A DNA stretch of 64,000 nucleotides from an uncultured Flavobacterium sp. (GCF_946481155.1 NZ_CAMLMK010000003.1:1-64000); one strand, 5' to 3'. Shown: positions 37,003 to 45,781, counted from the stretch's first letter. The notes: a model not told the origin generated them from the letters alone. Made by a program: numbers and translations.

Positions 37003-37887
37003 TTAATTCCTTTTATCCTCACCCCAAAGCAATTTATTGCGTAGCGTTTTTAAAAAACCCTCCTCGGGAAACTCTACCATGCTGATGGTAAACGGTGCTT
37101 TCTTGATGTGGATTTCATTCTCATTCTCGATCGCTTTTGTTCCGGAATCCAGTGATACCAGGAATTGTGGCTCCCTTCCGGATACCTTCAATCTGATTTC
37201 AGTGTCATCGCAAATAACTAAGGGACGTACATTTAGATTGTGAGGTGCAATCGGTGTGATTACCAGGCATTTTGATTCTGGCGCAATTACGGGTCCGCCA
37301 CAGCTCAGGTTGTATCCCGTGGAGCCTGTCGGAGTGGAAATTATCAGTCCGTCTGCCCAGAAAGAAGTCAGGTATTCTCCATCCAGACACGTTTCGATGG
37401 TAATCATGGAAGTAGTATTTTTACGGGAAACCGTGATTTCGTTCAGTGCAAAGTTTAAATCATAAATATCGCAGGGATCGGGATAACATTCCAGACTTAA
37501 AAGTGTTCGCTGTGAAAGTTTGTAATTCCCTTCAAATAAAAAAGGAAGTAGTTTTTCGATATTTTCCTGCTGTACATTGGCTAAAAAACCTAATCTTCCG
37601 GCGTTAATACCCACGATGGGAATATTTTTGCTTTTTACAAATGTAGCCGCGCGAAGCATGGTTCCATCACCACCTATACTGATGAAGAAATCGAAACCGT
37701 TGTTAAGTTCCGCATGCGTTGAAAAAGTCGGAATGTCTTTTGTAAAAACATTGTTTTGGGATAGGATAGCATAATAATTAGCTTCAATTACCACTTCGGC
37801 ATTGTATTTCTGACTGACTGCCAAAATTCTATCGATAATCTCCTTGGTATTATGTTGATAGGCTTGTCCGTAGAGTGCTAATTTCAT
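37003..37887 (-). CDS. nadK: NAD kinase
   Basis: ATP-dependent phosphorylation of NAD to NADP in the cytoplasm. The 294-residue product contains the diagnostic GGDGT motif (residues 72-76, in FFISIGGDGTMLRAA), GINAGRLGFLANV, and the NAD-binding loop SFWADGLIISTPTGSTGYNLSCGGPVI. It is downstream of the CBS-domain gene by 10 bp and is probably cotranscribed with it. No clear terminator is visible after its stop. Confidence 0.96.
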   Translation of the reverse strand: MKLALYGQAYQHNTKEIIDRILAVSQKYNAEVVIEANYYAILSQNNVFTKDIPTFSTHAELNNGFDFFISIGGDGTMLRAATFVKSKNIPIVGINAGRLGFLANVQQENIEKLLPFLFEGNYKLSQRTLLSLECYPDPCDIYDLNFALNEITVSRKNTTSMITIETCLDGEYLTSFWADGLIISTPTGSTGYNLSCGGPVIAPESKCLVITPIAPHNLNVRPLVICDDTEIRLKVSGREPQFLVSLDSGTKAIENENEIHIKKAPFTISMVEFPEEGFLKTLRNKLLWGEDKRN

Positions 37888-37897
37888 TTTTATCTGA

Positions 37898-38557
37898 TTA
37901 CATATTTAAGTATTTATCCAAATAATCCGATCGGTCTTTAAGATTATTGAGATAGGCGTCTTCCTGATGCTCGCTGATGATCTCGTAATTGTATCGGCGG
38001 AACGTCTGTATGATGTCGTTCATTCCTCTCAGACTGATTTTTATCGTTATCTGGACTTTCACCAAATCGGAAAAGGAGATGAAAAGCCCTAAAATACGTG
38101 CATCGTTGCTTTCTACAATTTGTGTAATCTCACTCATGCTGTATTCGCGGATGCCTTTTTCAACTACAATAACGCCACCGTCTTCTTTTAAGAAAGGGGT
38201 TTCGTGGAAGCATTTTATGATGTCGGCGATTTCATAATACCCTATATAAGTATTGGTTTCATCCAAAATAGGCACGATGTTGGTCTCGTTCTTGGCAAAA
38301 ACTTCCAGCACATCAAGCCAATTCATGGTATTCCGTACAAAAAAGCGTTCGAAAGTATAGCGGAATTCGCTGATTTTCCGGTCACCATCCAGGAGTTCCA
38401 CATCGTCAGCACTTGCACAACCTATATAGATGCCTTCTTCCAGAACAGGAAAATGGCTGTAGGGGAATTCAAGAAATAAGTCCTGAACCGATTCAACGGT
38501 ATCGTTCACAAGAATCGGATTCACTTCCTTGTTTATGTAGTCTGTAATTTCAGTCAT
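37898..38557 (-). CDS. CBS domain-containing protein
   Basis: A 219-residue cytoplasmic protein with two CBS modules in the first 130 residues: VNPILVNDTVESVQDLFLEFPYSHFPVLEEGIYIGCASADDV and RNTMNWLDVLEVFAKNETNIVPILDETNTYIGYYEIADII. These pair to bind adenosine nucleotides in many proteins. The C-terminal 85 residues look like an ACT-type regulatory domain (GVIVVEKGIREYSMSEITQIVESNDARILGLFIS). No catalytic domain is present. Position immediately upstream of nadK makes an adenylate- or NAD-related regulatory role plausible, but that is inference. Confidence 0.88.
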   Translation of the reverse strand: MTEITDYINKEVNPILVNDTVESVQDLFLEFPYSHFPVLEEGIYIGCASADDVELLDGDRKISEFRYTFERFFVRNTMNWLDVLEVFAKNETNIVPILDETNTYIGYYEIADIIKCFHETPFLKEDGGVIVVEKGIREYSMSEITQIVESNDARILGLFISFSDLVKVQITIKISLRGMNDIIQTFRRYNYEIISEHQEDAYLNNLKDRSDYLDKYLNM

Positions 38558-38623
38558 AATATAAAATCGAAATCGACTGCAAAATAATCAAAAATTAGGA
38601 CATTTTAGCTTAAATATACTTTG

Positions 38624-38631
38624 TATTTTTG
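38624..38631 (+). promoter_or_regulatory. Putative pdxJ promoter
   Basis: TATTTTTG matches the -7 consensus, 18 bp before the pdxJ ATG. The region is shared with the divergent CBS gene. Confidence 0.5.
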
Positions 38632-38649
38632 TAAGTAAATTTTTTTAAC

Positions 38650-39363
38650 ATGACAAAATTATCGGTTAACATCAATAAAATTGCGACACTTCGAAATTCG
38701 CGCGGGGGTAATGTGCCTAATCTGCTTCAGGTTGCAAAAGATATTCAGCGTTTCGGCGCCGAAGGAATTACAGTTCATCCCCGACCGGACGAAAGACATA
38801 TCCGCTATCAGGATGCGCGTGATCTGGTGTCGGTTGTTCACACGGAGTACAATATAGAAGGAAATCCGCAGCATAATTTTATTGATCTGGTGCTGGAATG
38901 CAAACCGACACAGGTAACTTTGGTTCCTGATGCGATAGGAGCGCTGACTTCCAACGCCGGATGGGACACGGTAAAAAACCAATCCTATTTAAAAGATGTG
39001 ATTGCCGAATTTAAAAATAACGGTATCCGCACTTCGATTTTCGTCGATCCAATTCTTGAAATGATTGAAGGTGCAAAAGAAACCGGAACCGATCGTATTG
39101 AATTGTATACCGAGGAATTTGCCCACCAATACGGATTAGGAAATAAAAAAGGAATTGAGCCGTATGTGGCTTCCGCAGTTTTGGCGAACGAGTTGGGATT
39201 GGGAATTAATGCCGGACATGATTTAAGTCTCGACAATATAAAATTCTTCAAGGAAAATATTCCAGGGCTTTTAGAGGTGTCTATCGGACATGCTTTGATC
39301 TCGGAATCCTTGTATCTCGGATTGGAAAATGTAGTTAATATGTACCTGCAACGACTGAAATAA
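38650..39363 (+). CDS. pdxJ: Pyridoxine 5'-phosphate synthase
   Basis: Condenses 1-deoxyxylulose 5-phosphate with 3-amino-2-oxopropyl phosphate to give pyridoxine 5'-phosphate in the DXP-dependent vitamin B6 pathway. The 237-residue TIM-barrel protein begins MTKLSVNINKIATLRNSRGGN and carries the family motifs GITVHPRPDERHI, NFIDLVLECKPTQVTLVPD, ELYTEEFA, and AGHDLSLDNIKFF near the C-terminus, ending VSIGHALISESLYLGLE. The stop codon overlaps the ATG of the next gene by one base (TAATG), indicating coupling with the hydrolase. Confidence 0.96.
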   Translation: MTKLSVNINKIATLRNSRGGNVPNLLQVAKDIQRFGAEGITVHPRPDERHIRYQDARDLVSVVHTEYNIEGNPQHNFIDLVLECKPTQVTLVPDAIGALTSNAGWDTVKNQSYLKDVIAEFKNNGIRTSIFVDPILEMIEGAKETGTDRIELYTEEFAHQYGLGNKKGIEPYVASAVLANELGLGINAGHDLSLDNIKFFKENIPGLLEVSIGHALISESLYLGLENVVNMYLQRLK

Positions 39364-40127
39364 TGGAATTGTATTCGAGAATAGAAGGAGAAGGGAAGCC
39401 GTTGCTGATTCTCCACGGGTTTTTGGGCATGTCGGACAATTGGAAAACCCTGGGAAGTCAGTTCGCCCAACAGGGATTTCAGGTGCACATGTTAGATATG
39501 CGAAATCACGGAAAAAGTTTTCATGCGGAAGATTTTACCTATAAAGTAATGGTGCAGGATGTGTACGAATATTGCATTGCGCATCAATTGGAAACGATTC
39601 ATCTTTTAGGACATTCCATGGGAGGTAAAATTGCTATGTTTTTTGCAGCAACCTATCCTGAAAAAGTAGAAAAACTTATTGTTGCCGACATTGGTCCAAA
39701 GTATTACGCACCGCATCATCAGACTATTTTAGCAGGGCTAAACGCTATAGATTTTTCAACCAAACCTTCGAGAGCGGAGGTGGAGTTGGAATTGTCCGAA
39801 TATGTAAAAGATTTCGGGACAAGACAGTTTTTGCTGAAAAACCTATACTGGATAGAGCCGGGGCAATTAAGTTTCCGGTTTAATCTGGAGGCTTTCAACA
39901 GGCACACGGATGTAATTGGTGAAGCGCTTCCTTTCGAAAGTTATTTTGATAAGCCGACACTGTTTCTTCGTGGTGATAAATCGGATTATATTTTGGACTC
40001 CGACTTCGAAACCATATTACATCATTTTCCAAAGGCAGAAATTCATACGATAAAAAATGCGGGACATTGGCTGCATGCCGAAAACCCGAATGATTTTTAT
40101 GATAAGGTTATTTCGTATTTGAAATAA
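39363..40127 (+). CDS. Alpha/beta fold hydrolase (YbfF-like)
   Basis: A 254-residue cytoplasmic serine hydrolase. It shows the oxyanion segment LLILHGFLGMSDNWKTLG, the strand LDMRNHGKS, the nucleophile elbow GHSMGG with Ser85, an acid residue in LFLRGDKSDYI, and the catalytic histidine H235 in NAGHWLHAE. The GHSMGGKIAM and DMRNHGKS signatures resemble E. coli YbfF, an esterase acting on small acyl esters including acyl-CoA; the natural substrate is not known. It overlaps the pdxJ stop by one base, so it is in that operon, though no biochemical link to vitamin B6 is evident. Confidence 0.9.
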   Translation: MELYSRIEGEGKPLLILHGFLGMSDNWKTLGSQFAQQGFQVHMLDMRNHGKSFHAEDFTYKVMVQDVYEYCIAHQLETIHLLGHSMGGKIAMFFAATYPEKVEKLIVADIGPKYYAPHHQTILAGLNAIDFSTKPSRAEVELELSEYVKDFGTRQFLLKNLYWIEPGQLSFRFNLEAFNRHTDVIGEALPFESYFDKPTLFLRGDKSDYILDSDFETILHHFPKAEIHTIKNAGHWLHAENPNDFYDKVISYLK

Positions 40128-40190
40128 TTCCCCTGTTAAATTCATGCTTTGAAAAAATAGTATGAAAGCATAACATTTTTCTTAAAAAAA

Positions 40191-40220
40191 TTGTAAAATC
40201 CATATTTTGTTATAAATTTG
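40191..40220 (+). promoter_or_regulatory. Promoter of the FadL-type porin/SGNH lipoprotein pair
   Basis: TTG at 40191 is followed after 19 nt by TAAATTTG at 40213-40220, one of the best matches to the Bacteroidota promoter in the window. The leader to the ATG at 40269 would be about 40 nt. Confidence 0.7.
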
Positions 40221-40268
40221 GGTTGCTGTTTCGCAAAAACCGATCAAAAACTAACACATTTTAACACT

Positions 40269-41513
40269 ATGAGAAAACTATTATCTTTAACATTACTGGC
40301 TTTAGCGGGTACGAGTGCGTTTGCAGGAGGATACCGTGTGAGTCTACAAGGACAGAAGCAACTTGCAATGGGACACACAGGTGTTGCTGTTGTAAACAGT
40401 GCCGAGGTTTTGTTTTTTAACCCGGCAGGTATGGCTTTCCTGAAAGATAAATTCAATGCCTCAGTAGGAGCAAGCGCTCTTTTTTCAAAAACTAAATTTC
40501 AAAATGAAACATACAATTGGCAGAACTCCACTGAAAACATGGGTACGCCATTCAATATCTATGCTTCTTATAAAATAAACAACTGGTTGTCTGCTGGTAT
40601 TGCCGTTTACACACCATATGGTAGTAAAGTGGAGTGGGATCAGGACTGGCAGGGGTCGCACCTGGTAAACAGCATCGATTTAAAGGCGATTTACATTCAG
40701 CCTTCCCTTTCATTAAAAATCAGCGATGAATTTGCTATTGGTGGTGGACCTATTTATGTTACAGGGTCTGTGCAGTTTGACAGAAACCTTAACCGAAGCT
40801 TGACCGACGAAAACGGAAACAGATCCGATGTGAATCTTGAAGCTAAAGGAATTACTGCTTGGGGATATACTGCAGGTTTCATGTTTAATCCATGTGATCA
40901 TATGCGAGTAGGAGTTAACTACCGTTCAGAAATCATTATGGAAGCCAGAGGAGGTGATGCTACATTTAACGATATACCGGCATTTGCTCAAGGAACATAT
41001 TCTAATACAACTTTTGATGCCGACCTTCCATTGCCAGCTGAGTTGACTGTAGGTTTGTCATACAACATTACCAAAAAATGGATGGTGGCTTTTGACTACA
41101 ACAGAACTATGTGGAGTGCCTATGAGTCATTGACAGTAGATTTCGATAATTCAGTGCCGACTTCAGTAAATGCAAGAAACTATCAGGATACTAATACTTA
41201 CCGTGTGGGTACACAGTATGTAGCTAATGATAAGTTTACTTTCAGAGCTGGATGGTATAAAGATGAAAGCCCTATTCAGGCAGGTTATTTTGCACCGGAA
41301 ACACCGCGTAACGATTCTATGGGTTATACTGGTGGTGTAACCTATCAAATCAACAAGAAGTTAGGTGTTGATGCTTCATTCCTATACTTACATTTTGATG
41401 AAATCGATGCGTCGTATGATCATTATACTGAAAATGGACAAACCATTCCATTTGGAGGAACTTACAAATCGAATGTATTCTCTCCGGGTCTTGGATTAAC
41501 ATACAGCTTCTAA
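40269..41513 (+). CDS. OmpP1/FadL/TodX family outer-membrane transporter
   Basis: Outer-membrane barrel for uptake of hydrophobic compounds such as long-chain fatty acids. The 414-residue product has a signal peptide (LLSLTLLALAGTSAFA) and the FadL plug-type N-terminus GGYRVSLQGQKQLAMGHTGVAVVNSAEVLFFNPAGMAFL. Barrel strands follow, including NWLSAGIAVYTPYGSKVEW and LTVGLSYNITKKWMVAFDYN, and it ends SPGLGLTYSF. The ATG at 40269 gives a correct signal peptide; the open frame upstream to 40218 does not. The next gene, 17 bp downstream, is an SGNH-type lipoprotein, suggesting a lipid hydrolysis and uptake pair. Confidence 0.93.
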   Translation: MRKLLSLTLLALAGTSAFAGGYRVSLQGQKQLAMGHTGVAVVNSAEVLFFNPAGMAFLKDKFNASVGASALFSKTKFQNETYNWQNSTENMGTPFNIYASYKINNWLSAGIAVYTPYGSKVEWDQDWQGSHLVNSIDLKAIYIQPSLSLKISDEFAIGGGPIYVTGSVQFDRNLNRSLTDENGNRSDVNLEAKGITAWGYTAGFMFNPCDHMRVGVNYRSEIIMEARGGDATFNDIPAFAQGTYSNTTFDADLPLPAELTVGLSYNITKKWMVAFDYNRTMWSAYESLTVDFDNSVPTSVNARNYQDTNTYRVGTQYVANDKFTFRAGWYKDESPIQAGYFAPETPRNDSMGYTGGVTYQINKKLGVDASFLYLHFDEIDASYDHYTENGQTIPFGGTYKSNVFSPGLGLTYSF

Positions 41514-41530
41514 TTATAAAACTAAGAAAA

Positions 41531-43120
41531 ATGAAAAATAAGTATATATATTTAGCTGTAGTGGCAGCGTTAGGATTAGCATCATGCGAGCCTGAATTTG
41601 AAAATGAAGTTACAAATGCATCTTATTCTGCAGGGGATGCCGATTTCTCTACTTATGTAGCGGTCGGAAATTCATTAACTGCGGGTTATATGGACGGTAC
41701 GGTTTCCCGTGGTGGACAAATGTATTCTTATCCAAACCTTTTGGCACAGCAATTCGCGATTGTTGGAGGAGGTGCTTTCACGCAGCCTTCCTATGCAGAT
41801 GATGTAAACAACCTTGGTGGGTTAATGCTTGGTGGAGTGCAAATCGGAAGTACAAGATTAGTTATCGATTTCTCTGTCGGTGCTCCTGAGCCTATTGCCG
41901 GATCACCTACCATTGAAGTTTCCAGCCTACAAGCGACAGCATACAATAATATGGGTGTGCCAGGTGCTAAATCATTCCATTTACTTACTCCGGGGTACGG
42001 AAATCTTGCAGGTGTTGCTGTAGGGACAGCGAATCCTTATTTCGTAAGACATGCAACCAGCCCCGCTGCAACTGTATTGGGCGATGCGGTTTCTAAAAAT
42101 CCAACGTTCTTCACTAACTGGATCGGAAACAATGATGTATTAGCATACGCAACTTCGGGTGGAACTGGTGTAGACAGAACTGGAAATTTTGATCCGTCAA
42201 CCTACGGTCCAAACGATATTACGGATCCGACAGTTTTCGCAGGAACATATGATTTGATTATCAATGGAGGAACACATCCTTTGTTAGGTTCTATCACAGG
42301 TTTAACATCAAATGGAGCGAAAGGTGTTGTGGCAACAATTCCAAGTGTGACATCTATTCCTTTCTTTACAACAGTGCCTTACAACCCGCTTTCTCCTGCG
42401 CTTTTAGGAGGTGAGGCGAATATAAATGCTTTAAATGCGCAGTTATATGGTCCGTTAAAACAGGCATTAACTGCTTTTGGAGCCGGAAGCAGAATCAATT
42501 TATTGTCTACAACAGGAAACAATCCTTTATTAATTAAAGATGAATCGTTACCGAATTTATCTGCGCAATTAACAGCTGCCTTCACACCAACACTTGGAGC
42601 GGCAACTGCAGCATTTTACGGTTCAATATTCGGTCAGGCAAGACAGGCTACAAATCAGGACTTAGTGCTTCTGACTACGAAATCTGCGATTGGTACAGCA
42701 CCGGTTGGAGTTCCTGCGCCTTTAGATAAATATGGTGTTACTTATCCTTTGGAAGATAAACACATCTTAATTCCAACGGAAAAAGCGGCTATTGCTACTG
42801 CAACGGCAGCATACAACCAATCAATCCGCGCGATTGCAGCTTCTAAAGATTTAGCAGTTGCCGATATGAACGCCATCATGAACCGTCTGGTTTCCGGTTT
42901 ACGTTTAGACGACGGACAGATTTATACAGCGAATTATTTTGCAGGAACATCTAATATCAGTACTGTTTTATTCTCGTTGGATGGTGTTCATCCAAATCCA
43001 AGAGGGTATGCGGTGATTGCTACTGAAATTATCAAAGTGATTAATTCGCATTACCACGCGAAATTACCAATACTTGAAGTAGGTGGTTTCCCTGGAGTTA
43101 CTATATTAGGTTCAAACTAA
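41531..43120 (+). CDS. SGNH/GDSL hydrolase family lipoprotein
   Basis: A 529-residue surface or periplasmic lipoprotein. The lipobox LGLASC gives an acylated Cys19, followed by EPEFENEV. SGNH blocks are recognisable: AVGNSLTAGYMDG (block I, with Ser48; the usual GDSL aspartate is Asn), NNMGVPGAKSFH (block II glycine), WIGNNDVLAYA (block III asparagine), and LDGVHPNPRGY (block V, Asp and His). All four family residues are therefore present. The family includes esterases and lipases. It directly follows a FadL-type porin with the same promoter, so it probably hydrolyses lipids whose products are imported; this is inference. A terminator follows. Confidence 0.9.
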   Translation: MKNKYIYLAVVAALGLASCEPEFENEVTNASYSAGDADFSTYVAVGNSLTAGYMDGTVSRGGQMYSYPNLLAQQFAIVGGGAFTQPSYADDVNNLGGLMLGGVQIGSTRLVIDFSVGAPEPIAGSPTIEVSSLQATAYNNMGVPGAKSFHLLTPGYGNLAGVAVGTANPYFVRHATSPAATVLGDAVSKNPTFFTNWIGNNDVLAYATSGGTGVDRTGNFDPSTYGPNDITDPTVFAGTYDLIINGGTHPLLGSITGLTSNGAKGVVATIPSVTSIPFFTTVPYNPLSPALLGGEANINALNAQLYGPLKQALTAFGAGSRINLLSTTGNNPLLIKDESLPNLSAQLTAAFTPTLGAATAAFYGSIFGQARQATNQDLVLLTTKSAIGTAPVGVPAPLDKYGVTYPLEDKHILIPTEKAAIATATAAYNQSIRAIAASKDLAVADMNAIMNRLVSGLRLDDGQIYTANYFAGTSNISTVLFSLDGVHPNPRGYAVIATEIIKVINSHYHAKLPILEVGGFPGVTILGSN

Positions 43121-43138
43121 TAAAAAATATTATCCTTA

Positions 43139-43169
43139 TAAAAGCGCTGAAAATTCAGCGCTTTTTTTA
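43139..43169 (+). terminator. Rho-independent terminator after the SGNH lipoprotein gene
   Basis: A perfect stem of about 11 bp, AAAGCGCTGAA/TTCAGCGCTTT, with a very short loop is followed by a T7 tract. Confidence 0.94.
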
Positions 43170-43192
43170 TTTTTATGCCATATTTACTATCT

Positions 43193-43534
43193 ATGAAAAA
43201 TTTACTTATACGTCTGTTACTCACGACTATCCTGATTCTTGTCTTATCAAAATTCCTTCCGGGAATCCATGTCGAAACTATAAAAGCAGCCTTAATCGTT
43301 GCGGTGGTCTTAGGTTTGCTGAATACTTTTCTCAAGCCTGTTTTGGTTTTCTTTACACTGCCAATCACTATTTTTACCTTGGGATTGTTCCTTCTGATAA
43401 TCAACTCCGGTATGGTTTTGCTGGCCGATTACCTGATAGATGAATTTAAAGTCGACACCTTTCTAAATGCGCTGATGTTCAGTGTTGTGCTTTCAGTAAG
43501 TCAGTGGATTTTGAATCTGTTTGTAAAAGACTAG
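43193..43534 (+). CDS. Phage holin family (holin 4/DUF-type) small membrane protein
   Basis: A 113-residue membrane protein with four hydrophobic segments: LLIRLLLTTILILVLSKFLPGI, TIKAALIVAVVLGLLNTFLKPVLVFFTLPI, FTLGLFLLIINSGMVLLADYL, and FLNALMFSVVLSVSQWILNLFV. The LNTFLKPVLVFFTLPITIFTLGLFLLIINS core is the signature of the bacterial phage-holin-4 superfamily (YvlD-like). Despite the name these are common chromosomal genes with unknown function, and no phage genes surround this one. The ATG at 43193 matches the usual N-terminus; an ATG at 43175 would add six residues. The gap to tig (43535-43640) shows nothing recognisable. Confidence 0.85.
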   Translation: MKNLLIRLLLTTILILVLSKFLPGIHVETIKAALIVAVVLGLLNTFLKPVLVFFTLPITIFTLGLFLLIINSGMVLLADYLIDEFKVDTFLNALMFSVVLSVSQWILNLFVKD

Positions 43535-43642
43535 ATCAACGGGAAACAGGTTAAAAGTAAGATATTTTTTATTTTGTCTGCTTTGCTTTGGCTTCACGAA
43601 AAGCAATAAATATAATCGAATGAAATACAATGGGTTAAAAAC

Positions 43643-43681
43643 TTGGTTGGGTTGTAAAAAATATATAATTTTGCAACCCAA
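43643..43681 (+). promoter_or_regulatory. tig promoter bracketed by an inverted repeat
   Basis: TTG at 43643 and TAATTTTG at 43666-43673 are separated by 20 nt, a good Bacteroidota promoter. An 8-bp inverted repeat TTGGGTTG (43647-43654) and CAACCCAA (43674-43681) encloses the -7 box, so it could be an operator or an mRNA 5' structure. Confidence 0.6.
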
Positions 43682-43707
43682 TTTTAGTATGTAAAAAAAT
43701 CAAAATA

Positions 43708-45033
43708 ATGAATATTACAAGAAATAATGTAGATGCATTAAATGCGATTGTAACTGTTGAGGTTACTAAAGAAGATTATGCAGGTCAGGTTGAAAAAATT
43801 TTAGCAGATTACCGTAAAAATGCCAACATTCCGGGATTTAGAAAAGGTGCTGTGCCAATGAGCCTAATCCAAAAACAATACGGTAAAGCTGTGCTTTTGG
43901 ATGAGGTGAACAAAATATTACAAAATTCATTAAACAATTACCTTGTTGAAGAGAAGCTTGATATTCTTGGGAACCCGCTTCCGAAGATTACCGAAGATTT
44001 CAACTGGGATTCGGATAACTATAAATTTGAATTCGAATTAGGTTTAGCGCCGGAATTCAAAGTGGATTTGACTGCAAAGAATAAAATCACGAAATACAAA
44101 ATTGTTGCTGACGATAAAATGTTAGACGAACAAGTGGAGCGTATCCAAAAACAATACGGGAAACTAATCTCTAAAGAAAAAGTTGAAGAAGGTGACGATA
44201 TCAGCGGAACATTCTCTAACGAAGAAAAAGGAATTAACAACACCGTAAATATCAATCTTGATATCTTCAAAAGAAAAACAGATGCTAAGAAATTTATCGG
44301 CAAGAAAGTTGGAGATGTAGTTTCATTAAGCACAAAAGGTCTTTTTGATGATGACCACAAATTGATGGATTACCTGAAAGTAGATCACGATGATGTTCAT
44401 GGATTGGATATCGATGTAGACTTCAAAATCGAAGAAATTAATACTTCAGAAAAAGCAGAATTGAATCAGGAATTATTCGATAAATTGTTCGGACCTGGAA
44501 ATGTAACTTCTGTGGAAGATTTAAAATCAAAAATTAAGGAAGATGCAGAGGGGCAATTCGCTTCTCAGGCAGATCAGAAATTCTTAAACGATGTTACTGA
44601 GTTCTTAATCGAAAGCACAAAATTCGATTTACCGGCAGAATTCCTTAAAAAATGGATTCAAACAGTAGGCGAGAACCCCTTAACACCGGAGCAGGCTGAA
44701 GAAGAATACGCAAAATCAGAGAACGGTTTACGTTACCAGTTAATCGAAAGCAAAGTGATTGTAGAGAATAATTTGCAGACTACTTTCGAAGAATTAAAAG
44801 CATTCACTTCAGAATTGATCAAAAGACAAATGGCACAATTCGGTCAAATGAACCCGACAGATGCCGATGTTGAGAACATCGTGGCAAGAGTTTTGTCAAA
44901 CCAGGATGAGGTAAAACGTCTTTCTGAGCAAGTGATGAGCGAGAAAATGGTGAACTTGTTCAAAGAAAAAGTTTCTGCTAAATCTAAGGAAGTTTCGTAT
45001 CAGGACTTTATTAAAGAAATGTACGGAGAATAA
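43708..45033 (+). CDS. tig: Trigger factor (ribosome-associated chaperone)
   Basis: Ribosome-bound chaperone that receives nascent chains at the exit tunnel. The 441-residue product has the N-terminal ribosome-binding signature ANIPGFRKGAVPMSLI (family GFRxGxxP, about residues 37-52), a divergent peptidyl-prolyl isomerase-like middle domain (residues 150-245, EEGDDISGTFSNEEKG), and a C-terminal helical chaperone domain. It is the first gene of the tig-clpP-clpX order that is widely conserved, but a terminator and a separate promoter divide it from clpP here. Confidence 0.95.
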   Translation: MNITRNNVDALNAIVTVEVTKEDYAGQVEKILADYRKNANIPGFRKGAVPMSLIQKQYGKAVLLDEVNKILQNSLNNYLVEEKLDILGNPLPKITEDFNWDSDNYKFEFELGLAPEFKVDLTAKNKITKYKIVADDKMLDEQVERIQKQYGKLISKEKVEEGDDISGTFSNEEKGINNTVNINLDIFKRKTDAKKFIGKKVGDVVSLSTKGLFDDDHKLMDYLKVDHDDVHGLDIDVDFKIEEINTSEKAELNQELFDKLFGPGNVTSVEDLKSKIKEDAEGQFASQADQKFLNDVTEFLIESTKFDLPAEFLKKWIQTVGENPLTPEQAEEEYAKSENGLRYQLIESKVIVENNLQTTFEELKAFTSELIKRQMAQFGQMNPTDADVENIVARVLSNQDEVKRLSEQVMSEKMVNLFKEKVSAKSKEVSYQDFIKEMYGE

Positions 45034-45052
45034 TTTTTAGTAAAAAAATAAG

Positions 45053-45060
45053 TATATTTG
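45053..45060 (+). promoter_or_regulatory. clpP promoter located just before the tig terminator hairpin
   Basis: TATATTTG matches TAnnTTTG. The expected transcript start, about 5-8 nt downstream, falls inside the 5' arm of the tig terminator stem, so the clpP transcript would carry only an incomplete hairpin. Confidence 0.55.
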
Positions 45061-45093
45061 AACGTCAGACTATAATATGTCTGGCGTTTTTTT
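45061..45093 (+). terminator. Rho-independent terminator after tig
   Basis: A 9-bp stem (ACGTCAGAC with GTCTGGCGT, one G-U pair) with an 8-nt loop is followed by eight T residues. Confidence 0.85.
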
Positions 45094-45118
45094 TAACTTA
45101 CAACAAATCATTTACTAT

Positions 45119-45781
45119 ATGAACTACGGAAAAGAATTTAAAAAATATGCCACTAAGCATCATGGGGTAAACAGTTTGTACTATGATAAAATCGTAGGCA
45201 GCATGACCCCTTACATTATTGAAGAACGCCAAATGAACGTTGCCTCCATGGACGTTTTCTCCCGTTTGATGATGGATAGAATTATCTTTTTGGGAACAGG
45301 GATCGACGATTATGTGGCCAATATCATTCAGGCACAGTTATTGTTCTTAGAAAGTGTCGATTCCTCAAAAGACATCAGCATTTATATCAACTCCCCTGGA
45401 GGAAGTGTATATGCAGGTCTTGGGATTTATGACACGATGCAGTTTGTAAAGCCTGATGTTGCTACGATTTGTACCGGTATGGCAGCTTCCATGGGAGCAG
45501 TTTTATTATGTGCTGGAGCAGCTGGAAAACGTTCGGCGTTACCACATTCGCGTGTGATGATTCACCAACCGTCCGGAGGAGCACAAGGGGTTGCAACAGA
45601 TATGGAAATCAATCTGAAAGAAATGTTGAAATTGAAAAATGAGCTGTACCTGATTATTTCAGACCATTCAAAACAGTCATTTGATAAAGTAGCCAAAGAC
45701 AGTGAGCGTGATTACTGGATGATTGCCGCGCAAGCGAAAGAATACGGAATGATTGATGAAGTTTTGACAAGAAATAAATAA
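45119..45781 (+). CDS. clpP: ATP-dependent Clp protease proteolytic subunit
   Basis: Serine protease that forms the double heptameric chamber used by ClpX. The 220-residue product has the catalytic serine S124 in TGMAASMGAVLL, the histidine H149 in VMIHQPSGGAQG, and the aspartate in SERDYWM near residue 198. The N-terminus before IIEERQ is somewhat longer than in E. coli (MNYGKEFKKYATKHHGVN), as in other Bacteroidota. The ATG at 45119 is chosen since the open frame upstream lies in the tig terminator tail. clpX follows after 48 bp. Confidence 0.96.
   Translation: MNYGKEFKKYATKHHGVNSLYYDKIVGSMTPYIIEERQMNVASMDVFSRLMMDRIIFLGTGIDDYVANIIQAQLLFLESVDSSKDISIYINSPGGSVYAGLGIYDTMQFVKPDVATICTGMAASMGAVLLCAGAAGKRSALPHSRVMIHQPSGGAQGVATDMEINLKEMLKLKNELYLIISDHSKQSFDKVAKDSERDYWMIAAQAKEYGMIDEVLTRNK

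Noticed and set aside
43193..43534. Holin-like gene as evidence for a prophage
   Set aside because: This family is widespread in chromosomes and no lysin, capsid, tail, integrase or attachment repeats are nearby.
43621..43695. Short frame of about 24 codons before tig
   Set aside because: It overlaps the tig promoter and inverted repeat and has no signal peptide or family feature, so it was not called as a gene.
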